In this document: in pieces, positions 8,405-17,744 of the stretch | Layout of the letters: each line of letters begins with the position of its first letter | Numbering within the stretch: position 1 is the stretch's first letter | DNA from: Conservatibacter flavescens | Lineage (GTDB): Bacteria > Pseudomonadota > Gammaproteobacteria > Enterobacterales > Pasteurellaceae | DNA length: 64,000 nt | Direction: 5' to 3' | Assembly (NCBI RefSeq): GCF_002795425.1 | Contig: NZ_PHHA01000026.1 | Coordinates: 1-64,000, forward strand | The notes under the pieces: generated by a model | The model's input: the letters and a program-made list of their open reading frames with translations, nothing else | Databases searched by the model: none | Told to the model about the DNA's origin: nothing | Program-made: the position numbers and the translations under genes

Positions 8405-9550
8405 ATGAAATATGCATTAACTAATTGTGTCATTTATACCGCTTATGATGTGTTGTATGGTTATGCACTAGTCATTGAACAAGATAAAATTGCCAGCATT
8501 GTGCGCCAAGAAAACTTGCCTGGCGATCTTAAACGCGTTGATTTAGGTGGCGCAAATTTAACAGCTGGATTTATTGACTTGCAGCTTAATGGCTGTGGTG
8601 GGGTTATGTTTAATGATGATATTTCGGTGAAAACCCTAGAGATTATGCAAGCTGCCAATCTTAAATCAGGCACAACTAGCTTTTTACCAACTTTTATCAC
8701 CGCACCTGATGAGGGGATAAAAAGTGCGGTCAATATTATGAGACAATATTTGGCCATTCATCAAAATCAAGCTCTCGGTTTACATTTAGAAGGCCCTTAT
8801 ATCAGTCTTGCCAAAAAAGGCACACATAACCCTGATTATATTCGCCCTTTAGATAAAGAGATGAAAGCATTTTTATTAGATAATGCTGATGTCATTACGA
8901 AAATCACCCTCGCAGCGGAAAATCCTGCCAGTCAAGATATTCCGGAATTAGTTTCTAGTGGTATTGTGGTGTCTGTTGGACATTCAAATGCTAGCTATCA
9001 GGAAGCGAAACACGCCTTTGCACAAGGCGCGAGTTTTGCCACCCATTTGCATAATGCGATGTCGCCAATTAGTTCAGGGCGAGATATGGGCGTAACGGGC
9101 GCGGTATTAGAGTCCGACGATATCTATACAGGGATAATTGTAGACGGGTTGCATGTCACCTTTGGTAATGTGAAAATTGCTAAACGGGTCAAGGGCGATA
9201 AATTGTGCATTGTAACAGATGCTGTGGCGCCTGCGGGTTCAGACATTACGGAATTTACCTTTGTCGGTAAAAAGATTTATGTGCGTGATGGTAAATGTGT
9301 GGACGAGCATGGCGTATTAAGCGGGGCGAATATTACAATGATTGCTTCGTTAAAAAATGCAGTACGAGAAGTCAATATCCCCCTTGATGAAGCTTTACGC
9401 ATGTGTAATTACTACCCTGCCAAAGCTATTCATGTAGATGATAAACTCGGTTCCATTAGCGTAGGTAAAATCGCCAATTTAACCGCGTTCAACGCGGAGT
9501 TTGAGGTCATTGGCACGGCTGTTAATGGACAGTGGCAATTTGCGGGTTAA
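8405..9550 (+). CDS. nagA: N-acetylglucosamine-6-phosphate deacetylase
   Basis: A 381-residue amidohydrolase that removes acetate from GlcNAc-6-phosphate, giving glucosamine-6-phosphate for NagB. Metal and catalytic residues are visible: Glu129 (LHLEGPY), His193 (VGHSNA), His214 (THLHNAM) and Asp272 (VTDAVAP). The LQLNGCGG stretch (59-66) replaces the HxH of other amidohydrolases, as in E. coli NagA. It is the last gene of the operon. An uptake sequence lies inside it near 8709. Downstream there is no classical terminator, only palindromic repeats. Confidence 0.97.
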   Translation: MKYALTNCVIYTAYDVLYGYALVIEQDKIASIVRQENLPGDLKRVDLGGANLTAGFIDLQLNGCGGVMFNDDISVKTLEIMQAANLKSGTTSFLPTFITAPDEGIKSAVNIMRQYLAIHQNQALGLHLEGPYISLAKKGTHNPDYIRPLDKEMKAFLLDNADVITKITLAAENPASQDIPELVSSGIVVSVGHSNASYQEAKHAFAQGASFATHLHNAMSPISSGRDMGVTGAVLESDDIYTGIIVDGLHVTFGNVKIAKRVKGDKLCIVTDAVAPAGSDITEFTFVGKKIYVRDGKCVDEHGVLSGANITMIASLKNAVREVNIPLDEALRMCNYYPAKAIHVDDKLGSISVGKIANLTAFNAEFEVIGTAVNGQWQFAG

Positions 9551-9560
9551 TTAAGAACGT

Positions 9561-9712
9561 AGGGGCATGCCCCTGCCGCAGATAGGGGCGTATGCAATAC
9601 GCCCCTACACAGGAACATTAAATTTTATTTAAAATCAATCGGTTATAAATATAGGGCGTATTACATACGCCCCCAATTTCTATACGTAACCGGTACGGTT
9701 TACCGTGCCCGG
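9561..9712 (-). repeat. Inverted copy of the composite repeat
   Basis: This gap between nagA and the M15 peptidase holds a small palindrome (9561-9574), then a 23-bp AGGGGCGTAT-type palindrome (9584-9606), a spacer with AAATCAATCGGTTAT, a second palindrome (about 9651-9674), and CGTAACCGGTACGG...CCGTGCCCGG (9685-9712). Reverse-complemented, the order of parts is the same as at 121-466, so this is a second locus of the same element in opposite orientation. The palindromes may also help terminate the converging nagA and peptidase transcripts. Confidence 0.83.
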
Positions 9713-9716
9713 AAGA

Positions 9717-10397
9717 TTATACCCAATAACATTCTTCAATTTCTGCCAGTTTTTCCACCAAACATTCTCGCCCCGCAATCTCTTCGCCTTGCCAGCTTTG
9801 TTGCAGAATGTCTCTAGAAAACTGCTGTTTTAGTTTTTCCGCTATAGGTAAATAACTGATATGCCATGGTTCCCGTCCGATTTTTTTCTGAGGTGGCATA
9901 TGGATAAACGGCAATGCAAAATCAAAGTGCGGTAGGTTTTCTACAAGAAATTCGCTTAATTCAAAAAAATATCCCCCTTGCTCATATTCCCAAGGCTCTA
10001 GTTGTAAGGTTTGATTGGCTGGCAATAAATTGGGATCAAAAATATCAATTTCCGTTCCCCAATGATGGCGACTTGCACCGGGCAAGGCTGACCAACGTAA
10101 GATCTTTTGACATTTCTGCCAAGTCGAAAGTGCGGTTAAATCTAGCGGATTTCCCCTATCATCATGCACTTTTCGTTCACCATTAAATTTTCCATTCCAA
10201 ATAGCCTGTTGCCTTGCAAAATCTCGAAAGCTGCTCGCGGGTTGTAGATTAAAACCTTGTTGTATTGCCCGTTGCTGTAGACCTTGAAAAGCGCTACATG
10301 CCTGTGGTTGTAACGCATGTTTGTCAGACAAGGGACAAGGCAGAGGCACGAGGTGATCTCGTGATTTTCCCGTCAGCATGGCGTGGGTGAATTGCAT
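9717..10397 (-). CDS. M15-family (VanY/LdcB-like) carboxypeptidase
   Basis: A 226-residue zinc peptidase of the D-alanyl-D-alanine carboxypeptidase family M15B. The zinc motif SRHHWGTEID (109-118) fits SxHxxGxxxD, and the second motif EPWH (176-179) supplies the catalytic glutamate and third zinc histidine. Family members trim the last D-alanine from peptidoglycan stem peptides. No signal peptide is seen, so a cytoplasmic or non-classically placed enzyme is implied, or an unrecognised start. It begins one base after the dapE stop codon, so it is translated with dapE, whose pathway makes the diaminopimelate of the same peptidoglycan peptides. Confidence 0.82.
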   Translation of the reverse strand: MQFTHAMLTGKSRDHLVPLPCPLSDKHALQPQACSAFQGLQQRAIQQGFNLQPASSFRDFARQQAIWNGKFNGERKVHDDRGNPLDLTALSTWQKCQKILRWSALPGASRHHWGTEIDIFDPNLLPANQTLQLEPWEYEQGGYFFELSEFLVENLPHFDFALPFIHMPPQKKIGREPWHISYLPIAEKLKQQFSRDILQQSWQGEEIAGRECLVEKLAEIEECYWV

Positions 10398-10398
10398 G

Positions 10399-11535
10399 TT
10401 ATGCCCCTAATAAATTGCTTAACATTTTTTGATAAACCTTGCCTAGCACCGCCAAATCCTTGCAGCTCACACATTCATTTACTTTGTGAATCGTGGCATT
10501 AAGTGGGCCAAGTTCGACAACCTCTGCCCCCATTAAGGCGATAAAACGGCCGTCTGATGTGCCACCGCCGGTATCCAATTTAGGCTGAATCTGGGCTTCG
10601 GTTTCAAGGGCTTGTGTGACTGCATTCAGTAACTTACCCGGTTGGGTCAAAAATGGTTTTCCAGACAACCACCACTCGATACGATATTTTAAGCCATGCT
10701 GTGTGAGTAGCTCTGCCACTTTTTGTTTAATGATTTCGTCTGTTACTTCTGTGCAATAACGCAAGTTAAATTGGACATATAATTCACCTGGAATAACATT
10801 ATTGCTCCCCGTGCCAGCTTGGATATTGGCAATTTGTAGGCTGGTAGGCGGAAAAAATTCATTGCCTTGATCCCATTGGTACTGAGTAAGTGCGGTCAAA
10901 AATGCCAAAGATTTATGTACGGGATTTTCAGCTAGATGGGGGTATGCCACATGACCCTGTATGCCTTCGATATATAAATTTCCTGTGAGTGAGCCTCGAC
11001 GACCATTTTTGACAATATCGCCCAGCTTTTGACTACTCGACGGTTCACCAACTAAGCAATAATCAATATTTTCGCCACGCGCCATTAGGGTTTCCACTAC
11101 GCGCTTAGTGCCATCATGGGCAGCGGCTTCTTCGTCAGAGGTGATCAATAGGGCTATGGTTCCGTCGTGATTGGGATTAGCTTTAACATATTCTTCTGCT
11201 GCCACTACCATAGCTGCAAGAGAGCCTTTCATATCAGCAGCTCCACGCCCGTATAGCATATCTTCCTCAATAGTGGCGGAAAATGGCGGGTATTGCCATT
11301 GGCTTTCATCACCCACCGGTACAACATCAGTATGACCAGCAAAGGCAATGACTGGCGCCGTTGTCCCGTGTTTTGCCCATAAGTTTAATGTGTCGTTAAA
11401 GGGTAACCATTCAATACTAAATCCCAATTTTTCCAAACGTTCTGCAATAAGCTGTTGGCAGCCCTGATCATTTGGGCTAATAGACGGGCGCTGGATAAGG
11501 GATTGGGCGAGATGGATAATATTTTGTTTCATCAT
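10399..11535 (-). CDS. dapE: Succinyl-diaminopimelate desuccinylase
   Basis: A 378-residue M20-family dizinc hydrolase of the lysine/diaminopimelate pathway that splits N-succinyl-LL-DAP into succinate and LL-DAP. Zinc ligands and catalytic residues are present: His68 (FAGHTDVV), Asp101 (GRGAADMKG), Glu135/Glu136 (SDEEAAA), Glu164 (LVGEPSS) and a late His in NATIHKVNE. The start ATG overlaps the yffB stop by 4 bp (ATGA); a second ATG immediately follows and is equally possible. The yffB-dapE pair is conserved in enteric bacteria. Confidence 0.96.
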   Translation of the reverse strand: MMKQNIIHLAQSLIQRPSISPNDQGCQQLIAERLEKLGFSIEWLPFNDTLNLWAKHGTTAPVIAFAGHTDVVPVGDESQWQYPPFSATIEEDMLYGRGAADMKGSLAAMVVAAEEYVKANPNHDGTIALLITSDEEAAAHDGTKRVVETLMARGENIDYCLVGEPSSSQKLGDIVKNGRRGSLTGNLYIEGIQGHVAYPHLAENPVHKSLAFLTALTQYQWDQGNEFFPPTSLQIANIQAGTGSNNVIPGELYVQFNLRYCTEVTDEIIKQKVAELLTQHGLKYRIEWWLSGKPFLTQPGKLLNAVTQALETEAQIQPKLDTGGGTSDGRFIALMGAEVVELGPLNATIHKVNECVSCKDLAVLGKVYQKMLSNLLGA

Positions 11536-11879
11536 TTGACTAAATTTTCCGTATATTCTTTTTCATTAAAACCAATTAATGCGATGTTGTCTTGTAAAAT
11601 AATTGGACGTTTGATTAAGGTAGGTTGCTCAAAAAGTACGGAAAGTGCGGTGGATTTTGACAAATTTTCTTTAACCTGATCATCTAAATTACGCCAAGTA
11701 GTACTGCGTTTATTCACTAGATTTTCCCAGCCAAATTGTGCTTCTGCTTGTTGAAGCCAAGTTTGGCTTAACCCTTCCACACGATAATCATGTAATTTAT
11801 GCTCAATATTGTGATCCGTCAGCCATTTCAAAGCTTTCTTCACGGTGTCGCAATTTTTAATGCCGTAAACGGTGATCAT
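11532..11879 (-). CDS. yffB: ArsC/Spx-family thioredoxin-fold protein YffB
   Basis: A 115-residue protein of the arsenate reductase/Spx superfamily with a single N-terminal cysteine (Cys10 in GIKNCDT), the start [16 protein letters not shown], and the closing [14 protein letters not shown] strand typical of this fold. E. coli YffB resembles glutathione-dependent reductases, but its substrate is unknown. It precedes dapE with a 4-bp overlap. True arsenate resistance is unlikely because no arsenic genes are nearby. Confidence 0.88.
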   Translation of the reverse strand: MITVYGIKNCDTVKKALKWLTDHNIEHKLHDYRVEGLSQTWLQQAEAQFGWENLVNKRSTTWRNLDDQVKENLSKSTALSVLFEQPTLIKRPIILQDNIALIGFNEKEYTENLVK

Positions 11880-11904
11880 ATATTTTTCCTTTTCTCAAAA
11901 ACTT

Positions 11905-12537
11905 TTATGGATATAACCGCACTTTTGTCCAATTTTCGTTGATTAAACGATATTGGATCCGGTCATGTAAACGGCTTGGTCGCCCCTGCCAAAACTCTAT
12001 TAAATCAGGCACCACAACATAACCACCCCAATGGGCTGGACGAGGAACATGCACGGGATAAGTCAGTGTGAATTTTGCTGCGCGCAATAAAAGTGCGGTG
12101 TAATTTTCCAAAATTTCACTTTGGTTACTTGCCCATGCGCCAATGCGACTGGTATAGGGGCGGGAAGCGAAGTATTCATCGGAGGCACTCTCAGATAATT
12201 TTTCTACTCGCCCTTCAATTCGCACTTGGCGCTGTAACTCTGCCCAGAAGAACGTTAGGCTAGCAAAAGCATGTGTGGCTAAATCTTGTCCTTTGTGACT
12301 GTGGTAATTGGTGAAAAAAACAAAGCCTTGTTCATTAACCTCTTTAAGCAAGACCATACGCGCACTTGGTCGGCCATTAGCCCCCACTGTCGCAATATTC
12401 ATCGCGGTGGGCTCATTGACTTTGGCTTGAATAGCCTCTCCTTGCCAAAGCTCAAATTGTGCGATGGGGTTGTCTTCGCATTGTTTAATGGATAACACAC
12501 GTTTAGTATATTCTTCACGGATATTATGGAGATCCAT
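11905..12537 (-). CDS. pdxH: Pyridoxamine 5'-phosphate oxidase
   Basis: A 210-residue FMN flavoprotein that oxidises pyridoxamine or pyridoxine 5'-phosphate to pyridoxal 5'-phosphate. FMN and substrate motifs are visible: [40 protein letters not shown], and the C-terminal [15 protein letters not shown]..., ending in the conserved VRLYP. The start at 12537 is chosen because AGAGGAAAA precedes it and the protein then matches family length; a longer in-frame start (12576) runs into the thrC terminator. It lies 25 bp upstream of yffB and probably shares its message. Confidence 0.95.
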   Translation of the reverse strand: MDLHNIREEYTKRVLSIKQCEDNPIAQFELWQGEAIQAKVNEPTAMNIATVGANGRPSARMVLLKEVNEQGFVFFTNYHSHKGQDLATHAFASLTFFWAELQRQVRIEGRVEKLSESASDEYFASRPYTSRIGAWASNQSEILENYTALLLRAAKFTLTYPVHVPRPAHWGGYVVVPDLIEFWQGRPSRLHDRIQYRLINENWTKVRLYP

Positions 12538-12549
12538 ATTTTTCCTCTT

Positions 12550-12579
12550 GAAAAAATGCGGCCATTTTGACCGCACTTT
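12550..12579 (-). terminator. thr operon terminator built on an uptake sequence
   Basis: On the minus strand, TGCGGTC (12575-12569) and GGCCGCA (12563-12557) form a 7-bp stem with one G-U pair and a 5-nt loop, followed by six T residues. One arm is an uptake-sequence core (ACCGCACTT). It ends thrC transcription just before pdxH. Confidence 0.75.
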
Positions 12580-12591
12580 TAGCGCTTATTA

Positions 12592-13866
12592 TTACGCCAA
12601 TAAATAGGCTTTTAATGTGGCAAAATCATTTTCCATTTCATCAGACAACAATGGCAATTGATTGTGTTTGTCTAATGCTGCTGGTAGCGGTAATTCAATC
12701 TCTAAAATACGCTCCACCGATTCTTTAAACTTCGCTGGATGTGCTGTACAAAGGAATAACCCTGTTTCGCCAGGCTGTAAATCTTGTTTTAACACACGAT
12801 AAGCAATCGCGCCATGCGGTTCACATACATAACCTTTGTCTTGCATTTCACGCAAGGTGTCTTCTGTTTGCGGATCGGTCACGGCTTCTGAATGTAAATC
12901 TGTCAATGCCCAGCCATTACGTTTAAAAATCTCTTCCACTCGTGGCCAGTTATTTGGGCGGCTAACATCCATTGCGTTAGATAAGGTTGCAACTGTTGCG
13001 TGGGGATTCCAGTTACCTTCACGCAAATAACGTGGTACGGTGTCGTTAGCATTCGTCGAGGCAATAAAACGTTTAATTGGTAAGCCTAAGGATTTTGCAA
13101 TTAAGCCTGCGGTTAAATTACCAAAATTGCCACTTGGTACGGACACGACTAAATTCTCACGTTCCGTTTTGCTTAGTTGGCTTGCAGCTTCAAAATAATA
13201 ACAAACTTGGGCGAGCAAGCGACTAATATTAATTGAGTTTGCGGAGTTTAGACCGATAGCTTGGCGTAATTCAGCATCGTCAAAAGCTTGTTTTACTAGC
13301 GCTTGGCAATCATCAAAATCACCATTAATCGCAACAGTACGAATATTACCGCCGAGTGTACAAAATAATTTTTCTTGTAATGGGCTGATTTTGCCTTTCG
13401 GGTATAAAATCACCACATTAATATTTTCTAAGCCGTAGAATGCGTGGGCAACCGCTGCGCCTGTGTCGCCTGATGTGGCGGTGAGGATCGTGATTTTGCC
13501 ATCACCACGCACAGTGGCTAATGCTTGTGCCATAAAACGGCCACCGAAATCTTTAAAAGCCAATGTTGGGCCGTGAAATAATTCTAATGCATAAACGTTG
13601 TCTTCCACTTTGGCCACAGGCGCTGGAAAGGTGAACGCGTTTTTCACCATTGTATTTAACTGTTCAGTAGAAATTTCTTCACCGATTAATGCGCCAAGAA
13701 TTTTTTGGCTACGTTCGACCAATGGTAGCGCGAGCAATTCATCAATATTGTCTAAGTGCGGTATGTTTTCAGGAAAAAATAAGCCCTGATCTTTGCCGAG
13801 ACCTTGACGAACTGCCTGAGCAAAATTAACTTGTTCTTCTGGGTGTTTGATATTATATAAATTCAT
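12592..13866 (-). CDS. thrC: Threonine synthase
   Basis: A 424-residue PLP enzyme that converts O-phosphohomoserine and water to threonine and phosphate. The PLP-binding lysine is Lys105 in LAFKDFGGRF; further family blocks are TATSGDTGAA, SANSINISR, and SVPSGNFGNL. The length equals the E. coli type, distinct from the longer plant type. It is the last gene of thrABC, separated from thrB by 70 bp that include a degenerate palindromic repeat. Confidence 0.97.
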   Translation of the reverse strand: MNLYNIKHPEEQVNFAQAVRQGLGKDQGLFFPENIPHLDNIDELLALPLVERSQKILGALIGEEISTEQLNTMVKNAFTFPAPVAKVEDNVYALELFHGPTLAFKDFGGRFMAQALATVRGDGKITILTATSGDTGAAVAHAFYGLENINVVILYPKGKISPLQEKLFCTLGGNIRTVAINGDFDDCQALVKQAFDDAELRQAIGLNSANSINISRLLAQVCYYFEAASQLSKTERENLVVSVPSGNFGNLTAGLIAKSLGLPIKRFIASTNANDTVPRYLREGNWNPHATVATLSNAMDVSRPNNWPRVEEIFKRNGWALTDLHSEAVTDPQTEDTLREMQDKGYVCEPHGAIAYRVLKQDLQPGETGLFLCTAHPAKFKESVERILEIELPLPAALDKHNQLPLLSDEMENDFATLKAYLLA

Positions 13867-13892
13867 GTTTATCCGTTCCTAATTATCGGTAT

Positions 13893-13922
13893 GGTGTTGT
13901 AGAGGCACGCATACTGCCCCTA
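13893..13922. repeat. Degenerate GTAGGGGC-type palindrome between thrB and thrC
   Basis: TTGTAGAGGCACGCATACTG...CCCCTACG is an imperfect palindrome whose ends (GTAG.GGC / GCCCCTAC) match the repeat family at the left end of the window. It sits inside the thr operon in the only sizeable gap between thrB and thrC. Confidence 0.6.
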
Positions 13923-13936
13923 CGCAAAGCTTGAGA

Positions 13937-14881
13937 TTAACCTAATTCTCTTGCCCCTTGATTATCCACTTTACAAATATGCACAAAACCTTCGTTGTTT
14001 TGGAGATAATGCTGTTCAAGATAAGTAGCTAATTTGGTTGCGACAGTTAAATCTGGTGCAATCGAAAACATTGTTGGTCCAGAACCTGAAATGCCTGTGG
14101 CTAATGCCCCTAAATCCCTGTTTGCTTGTTTGACCTCTGCAAAATTCGGCAATAAGGCGGCACGATAAGGTTCGGCAATCACATCTTTCATCATCAACGC
14201 GGCTAACACATCTTGGTGGGTGTGGCAGGCATGCACAAAACTGCCGAGATGACGACCGTGATCAATAACATCTTGACGGGTATATTGCTTCGGCAAAATC
14301 GCTCGCGCTTCCGCTGTCGAAACTTCAATGCCTGGATAAGCCAATACCCAATACCATTCATCAAAAAATGGCAATGTTTGACAAATATTGCCGAGAGATT
14401 GCACCATGAGCTGTACACCACCTAAATAGCAAGGTGCAACATTATCATAATGAATTGAACCTGAGATGCGCCCTTCTAACTCGCCCATCATTTCGAGCAG
14501 TTCCATTTTAGAAAAAGGTTCATCATGAAATTTATTCAACGCCACTAATGCCGCCACGATAGAACACGCACTGGATCCTAATCCTGAGCCAATTGGCATA
14601 TTTTTTTCAAGGGTTAAACGCAATGGCTTCACTTTGCCGCCGCGTAATTGCAAGCGTTCACTAAATAGTGCATAAGCTTGATAGACGATATTTTTTTGTG
14701 GTTCCTTTGGCAGTTTTCGCACAAAATAACCCGCGTTTTCCAATTCAAATCCACTTGGAATGGCTTCGATTTGTACAACATCGCCTAATAATGATCCGTC
14801 AATGGGGGAAACTGCGGCCCCCAATGTGTCAAACCCTACACTAATATTTGCACTAGACGCCGGTGCATAAATTCGTAGCAT
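13937..14881 (-). CDS. thrB: Homoserine kinase
   Basis: A 314-residue GHMP-family kinase that phosphorylates homoserine with ATP. The phosphate-binding loop [12 protein letters not shown] lies at residues 96-107, and the N-terminal [17 protein letters not shown] and C-terminal [12 protein letters not shown] blocks are typical. Its start codon overlaps the thrA stop by one base (TAATG), so translation is coupled to thrA. It is regulated with thrA by the upstream leader. Confidence 0.97.
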   Translation of the reverse strand: MLRIYAPASSANISVGFDTLGAAVSPIDGSLLGDVVQIEAIPSGFELENAGYFVRKLPKEPQKNIVYQAYALFSERLQLRGGKVKPLRLTLEKNMPIGSGLGSSACSIVAALVALNKFHDEPFSKMELLEMMGELEGRISGSIHYDNVAPCYLGGVQLMVQSLGNICQTLPFFDEWYWVLAYPGIEVSTAEARAILPKQYTRQDVIDHGRHLGSFVHACHTHQDVLAALMMKDVIAEPYRAALLPNFAEVKQANRDLGALATGISGSGPTMFSIAPDLTVATKLATYLEQHYLQNNEGFVHICKVDNQGARELG

Positions 14882-17343
14882 TAGTGGCTACCTCCCTGAC
14901 TTTGTAAGGTACGTAAAATATCAGCGAAAATACCCGCTGCTGTTACCGCATTCCCTGCGCCATAACCACGTAATAATAACGGAATTGGCTGATAATAGCG
15001 AGTATAGAATGCTAAGGCATTTTCACCATTTTTGACTTTGTATAGCGGGTCATCTCCGTCTACTTCCATAATAGAGACTTTACATTTGCCTTGATCAATT
15101 TGTCCTACATAGCGTAATACATTGCCACGCGCTTTGGCCTGCTCTACGCGCGCACTAAAATCTGCATCAAGCTGTGGTAGGATAGCCATAAATTCTTCTG
15201 TCGATAATCCCTCAGCAAAGCCTTTCGGTAAGACACTTTCCACTTCTACATCTGATAGTTCAAGCTGCATACCACATTCACGCGCTAAAATTAATAATTT
15301 ACGGGCGACATCTTGTCCGGATAAATCATCACGTGGATCTGGTTCGGTAAAGCCTTTTTCGCGAGCAAGTGCGGTCACTTCTGACAATGTTTTTCCGTTT
15401 TCTAATTCACCAAAAATAAAAGAGAGCGAGCCGGATAAAATCCCATTAAATCGCTCAACTTCGTCACCTGCGGCTAATAAGTTTTGCAGGTTTTCAATCA
15501 CAGGTAAACCCGCGCCCACATTGGTGTCATATAAGAATTTACGCTGATTTTTACGCGCGTTTTCACGTAATTCGTTGTAATAGGCTAACTCTCGAGTATT
15601 GGCTTTTTTGTTTGGCGTTACCACATGGAAACCTTCTCGTAAAGCACGCGCATATAAACCGGCTACAGAATCTGCTGATGTACAATCTACAAATACTGGA
15701 TTCACGACATGGTGTAATTTTATAAATGATAGCAATACATCAAAGTCTGACGGCTGAGTGGCGTTATCAAGGTCTTGTTGCCAATTATCTAAACACAATC
15801 CACGCTCATTGAGCAGCATTTTATTTGAGTTGGCAAGGGCGCAAACGCGAATTTCAATGTCCTTCTTTGCTAAATACGCCTTTTGGTTTTTAATTTGTTC
15901 AATTAATTCTCCACCAACGCCACCAACGCCCACTAAAAACATGTCTACGACTTTTTTATTGTTAAATAGGGCTTGATGTGTGGCTTTAACTGCTTCAATC
16001 GCTTTATTTTGTCCCACTACCGCTGAAATCGAACGTTCACTTGAACCTTGCGCAATCGCGACAATGCTAATGCCTGCTTGTGCTAAAGCGGAGAAGAAAC
16101 GCGCAGCAATCCCTTTAGCTTGGCGCATACCATCGCCTACGACAGAGATAATCGACAGATCTTTAATCACTTCAACAGGTTCAAGATCATTAGCTGCCAA
16201 CTCTTTAGCAAATTCTACATTTAGCGCATTTAATGCGATTTCGGTTGATTTTGTTGGGATACAGAAGCTTATGCTATATTCTGAAGAAGATTGAGTGATC
16301 AAGATCACGGAAACACCGGCTTTTGACATGGTTGAAAACACTCTTGCCGCCATGCCTACCATGCCTTGCATACCTGGTCCTGAGACATTAAACATCGTTA
16401 AATTGTCTAAATTGGTAATGCCTTTGACTTGGAGTTCATCAGAACTTTCACGGGCATCAATGATTGAACCTGCTGCCTCTGGATTGTCAGTATTTTTAAT
16501 TAAACAAGGAATATTGGTTTGTACTAGTGGCCCAATGGTACGCGGGTGGATCACTTTGGCGCCAAAATAAGATAATTCCATCGCCTCGCGATAAGATAGG
16601 CTTGGTAACAAGCGCGCATCAGGCACTAAACGCGGGTCACAAGTATACACGCCATCAACATCTGTCCAAATTTCACAAACACTTGCACCTAAGCAAGCCG
16701 CTAAGCACGCAGCAGAATAATCGGAACCATTGCGCCCTAATAATACTAATTCGCCTTTTTCATTACCCGCTGTAAAACCTGGCATTAATACTACGTTTTG
16801 CTTTGGTATAGAGGCCGCATCGACACGTTTAGTCGAGGCTTCAATATCCACAGAAGATTCTAAATAGCTACCATAGGCCAATAACTTCTCCACCGGATTG
16901 ACCACTGTTACAGGATATCCACAAGCTTCAAACCATGCTTTCATCATGGCAATTGATAATTTTTCTCCACGAGAATCAATTGTCGCTTTAACCGCATCTG
17001 AACATTGTCCAGTTTTTTCCATTTCCGCCAACAAACCGCGAATTTGTTCAAACTCATTATCAATAATTTGTTTTGTACCGGCCAAATCAAACTTATTATT
17101 TTTTGCATGTAGTCCATTGATAATGTTATAGAAGATCTCAAGTGCTTCAGAAAGATGTGTGTCTGTGGCTTGGTTTAAGGGTGCTTTCTCAGAAAGTGCG
17201 ACAAGGTGGTTAGTGATTTTTGCTGGGGCAGATAATACACCGGCTGCTTGTTCCGCTAAATGCGCTTGTTCAATTAATTGTGCAGCTTGTAAAAAACGCT
17301 CCGGATTGGCTAAGGATGTGCCACCAAATTTTAGTACTTTCAT
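14881..17343 (-). CDS. thrA: Bifunctional aspartokinase I / homoserine dehydrogenase I
   Basis: An 820-residue fusion enzyme catalysing the first and third steps from aspartate to threonine. Residues 1 to about 290 are the aspartokinase domain (KFGGTS at 4-9, [12 protein letters not shown]), about 310-460 two ACT regulatory domains (repeated [11 protein letters not shown] and ISVVGDGM blocks), and about 465-820 homoserine dehydrogenase (NAD(P)-binding [10 protein letters not shown], then [14 protein letters not shown], and [11 protein letters not shown]). The length matches E. coli ThrA. Feedback inhibition by threonine is expected from the family. It heads the operon behind the thrL attenuator and has a GGAG ribosome site. 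Confidence 0.97.
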   Translation of the reverse strand: MKVLKFGGTSLANPERFLQAAQLIEQAHLAEQAAGVLSAPAKITNHLVALSEKAPLNQATDTHLSEALEIFYNIINGLHAKNNKFDLAGTKQIIDNEFEQIRGLLAEMEKTGQCSDAVKATIDSRGEKLSIAMMKAWFEACGYPVTVVNPVEKLLAYGSYLESSVDIEASTKRVDAASIPKQNVVLMPGFTAGNEKGELVLLGRNGSDYSAACLAACLGASVCEIWTDVDGVYTCDPRLVPDARLLPSLSYREAMELSYFGAKVIHPRTIGPLVQTNIPCLIKNTDNPEAAGSIIDARESSDELQVKGITNLDNLTMFNVSGPGMQGMVGMAARVFSTMSKAGVSVILITQSSSEYSISFCIPTKSTEIALNALNVEFAKELAANDLEPVEVIKDLSIISVVGDGMRQAKGIAARFFSALAQAGISIVAIAQGSSERSISAVVGQNKAIEAVKATHQALFNNKKVVDMFLVGVGGVGGELIEQIKNQKAYLAKKDIEIRVCALANSNKMLLNERGLCLDNWQQDLDNATQPSDFDVLLSFIKLHHVVNPVFVDCTSADSVAGLYARALREGFHVVTPNKKANTRELAYYNELRENARKNQRKFLYDTNVGAGLPVIENLQNLLAAGDEVERFNGILSGSLSFIFGELENGKTLSEVTALAREKGFTEPDPRDDLSGQDVARKLLILARECGMQLELSDVEVESVLPKGFAEGLSTEEFMAILPQLDADFSARVEQAKARGNVLRYVGQIDQGKCKVSIMEVDGDDPLYKVKNGENALAFYTRYYQPIPLLLRGYGAGNAVTAAGIFADILRTLQSQGGSH

Positions 17344-17393
17344 TGTGTTCTCCTGTAGAATTTTTAAATTTATTCAATCTTAAAATTTGTTAA

Positions 17394-17426
17394 CAAAAAA
17401 ACCCGCACTTTGGTTTATGCGGGTTT
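17394..17426 (-). terminator. thr attenuator (intrinsic terminator)
   Basis: On the minus strand AAACCCGCA (17426-17418) pairs with TGCGGGTTT (17407-17399), followed by a run of T residues (17400-17394). It lies between the leader peptide stop codon and thrA, the classical position for a transcription attenuator. Confidence 0.88.
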
Positions 17427-17448
17427 CGTGAATTCTATTCTTAACGCA

Positions 17449-17502
17449 CTAGTCCGCCCCACTCATAATAATGGTCATAATAATGGTGGTGGTTGTTGTC
17501 AT
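17449..17502 (-). CDS. thrL: thr operon leader peptide
   Basis: A 17-residue open frame reading MTTTTTIIMTIIMSGAD, with six threonine and four isoleucine codons among its first 12. Ribosome stalling on these codons when charged tRNA-Thr or tRNA-Ile is scarce would prevent the attenuator at 17394-17426 from forming. The composition, position and attenuator agree with the E. coli thrL mechanism. The ATG at 17502 has no clear ribosome site and directly follows an uptake sequence; an in-frame ATG at 17520 would add six residues (MINRTF) and is an alternative start. Confidence 0.85.
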   Translation of the reverse strand: MTTTTTIIMTIIMSGAD

Positions 17503-17564
17503 AAAAGTGCGGTTTATCATGTGATTTTTTCAGTATGTTGAAAAATTAAATATTAATAGTGTTA

Positions 17565-17593
17565 CAAATACCGAAAATTCAGGCTATTGTCAA
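17565..17593 (-). promoter_or_regulatory. thr operon promoter
   Basis: A consensus TTGACA (17593-17588 on the minus strand) is followed after 17 bp by TATTTG (17570-17565), a weak -10 with only the TAT part conserved. Transcription would start near 17558, about 40-55 bp before the leader peptide, depending on its start. Confidence 0.6.
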
Positions 17594-17693
17594 CGAGAAA
17601 ATAAAAAAATTTCGTATCTTCGTCAATTTATAGTCAACGCCATGCACTTTGAGACATAGGCAGAAACGCAGAATTCAAGCTATAAAGCGCGGT

Positions 17694-17721
17694 CAAAAAA
17701 ACGGCCGTTTTCACGACCGTT
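17694..17721 (-). terminator. sodC terminator
   Basis: On the minus strand ACGGTCG (17720-17714) pairs with CGGCCGT (17707-17701), with one G-U pair, then seven T residues. It lies 24 bp after the sodC stop codon. Confidence 0.75.
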
Positions 17722-17744
17722 CGATTAAGCTATGCTGTAAATAT

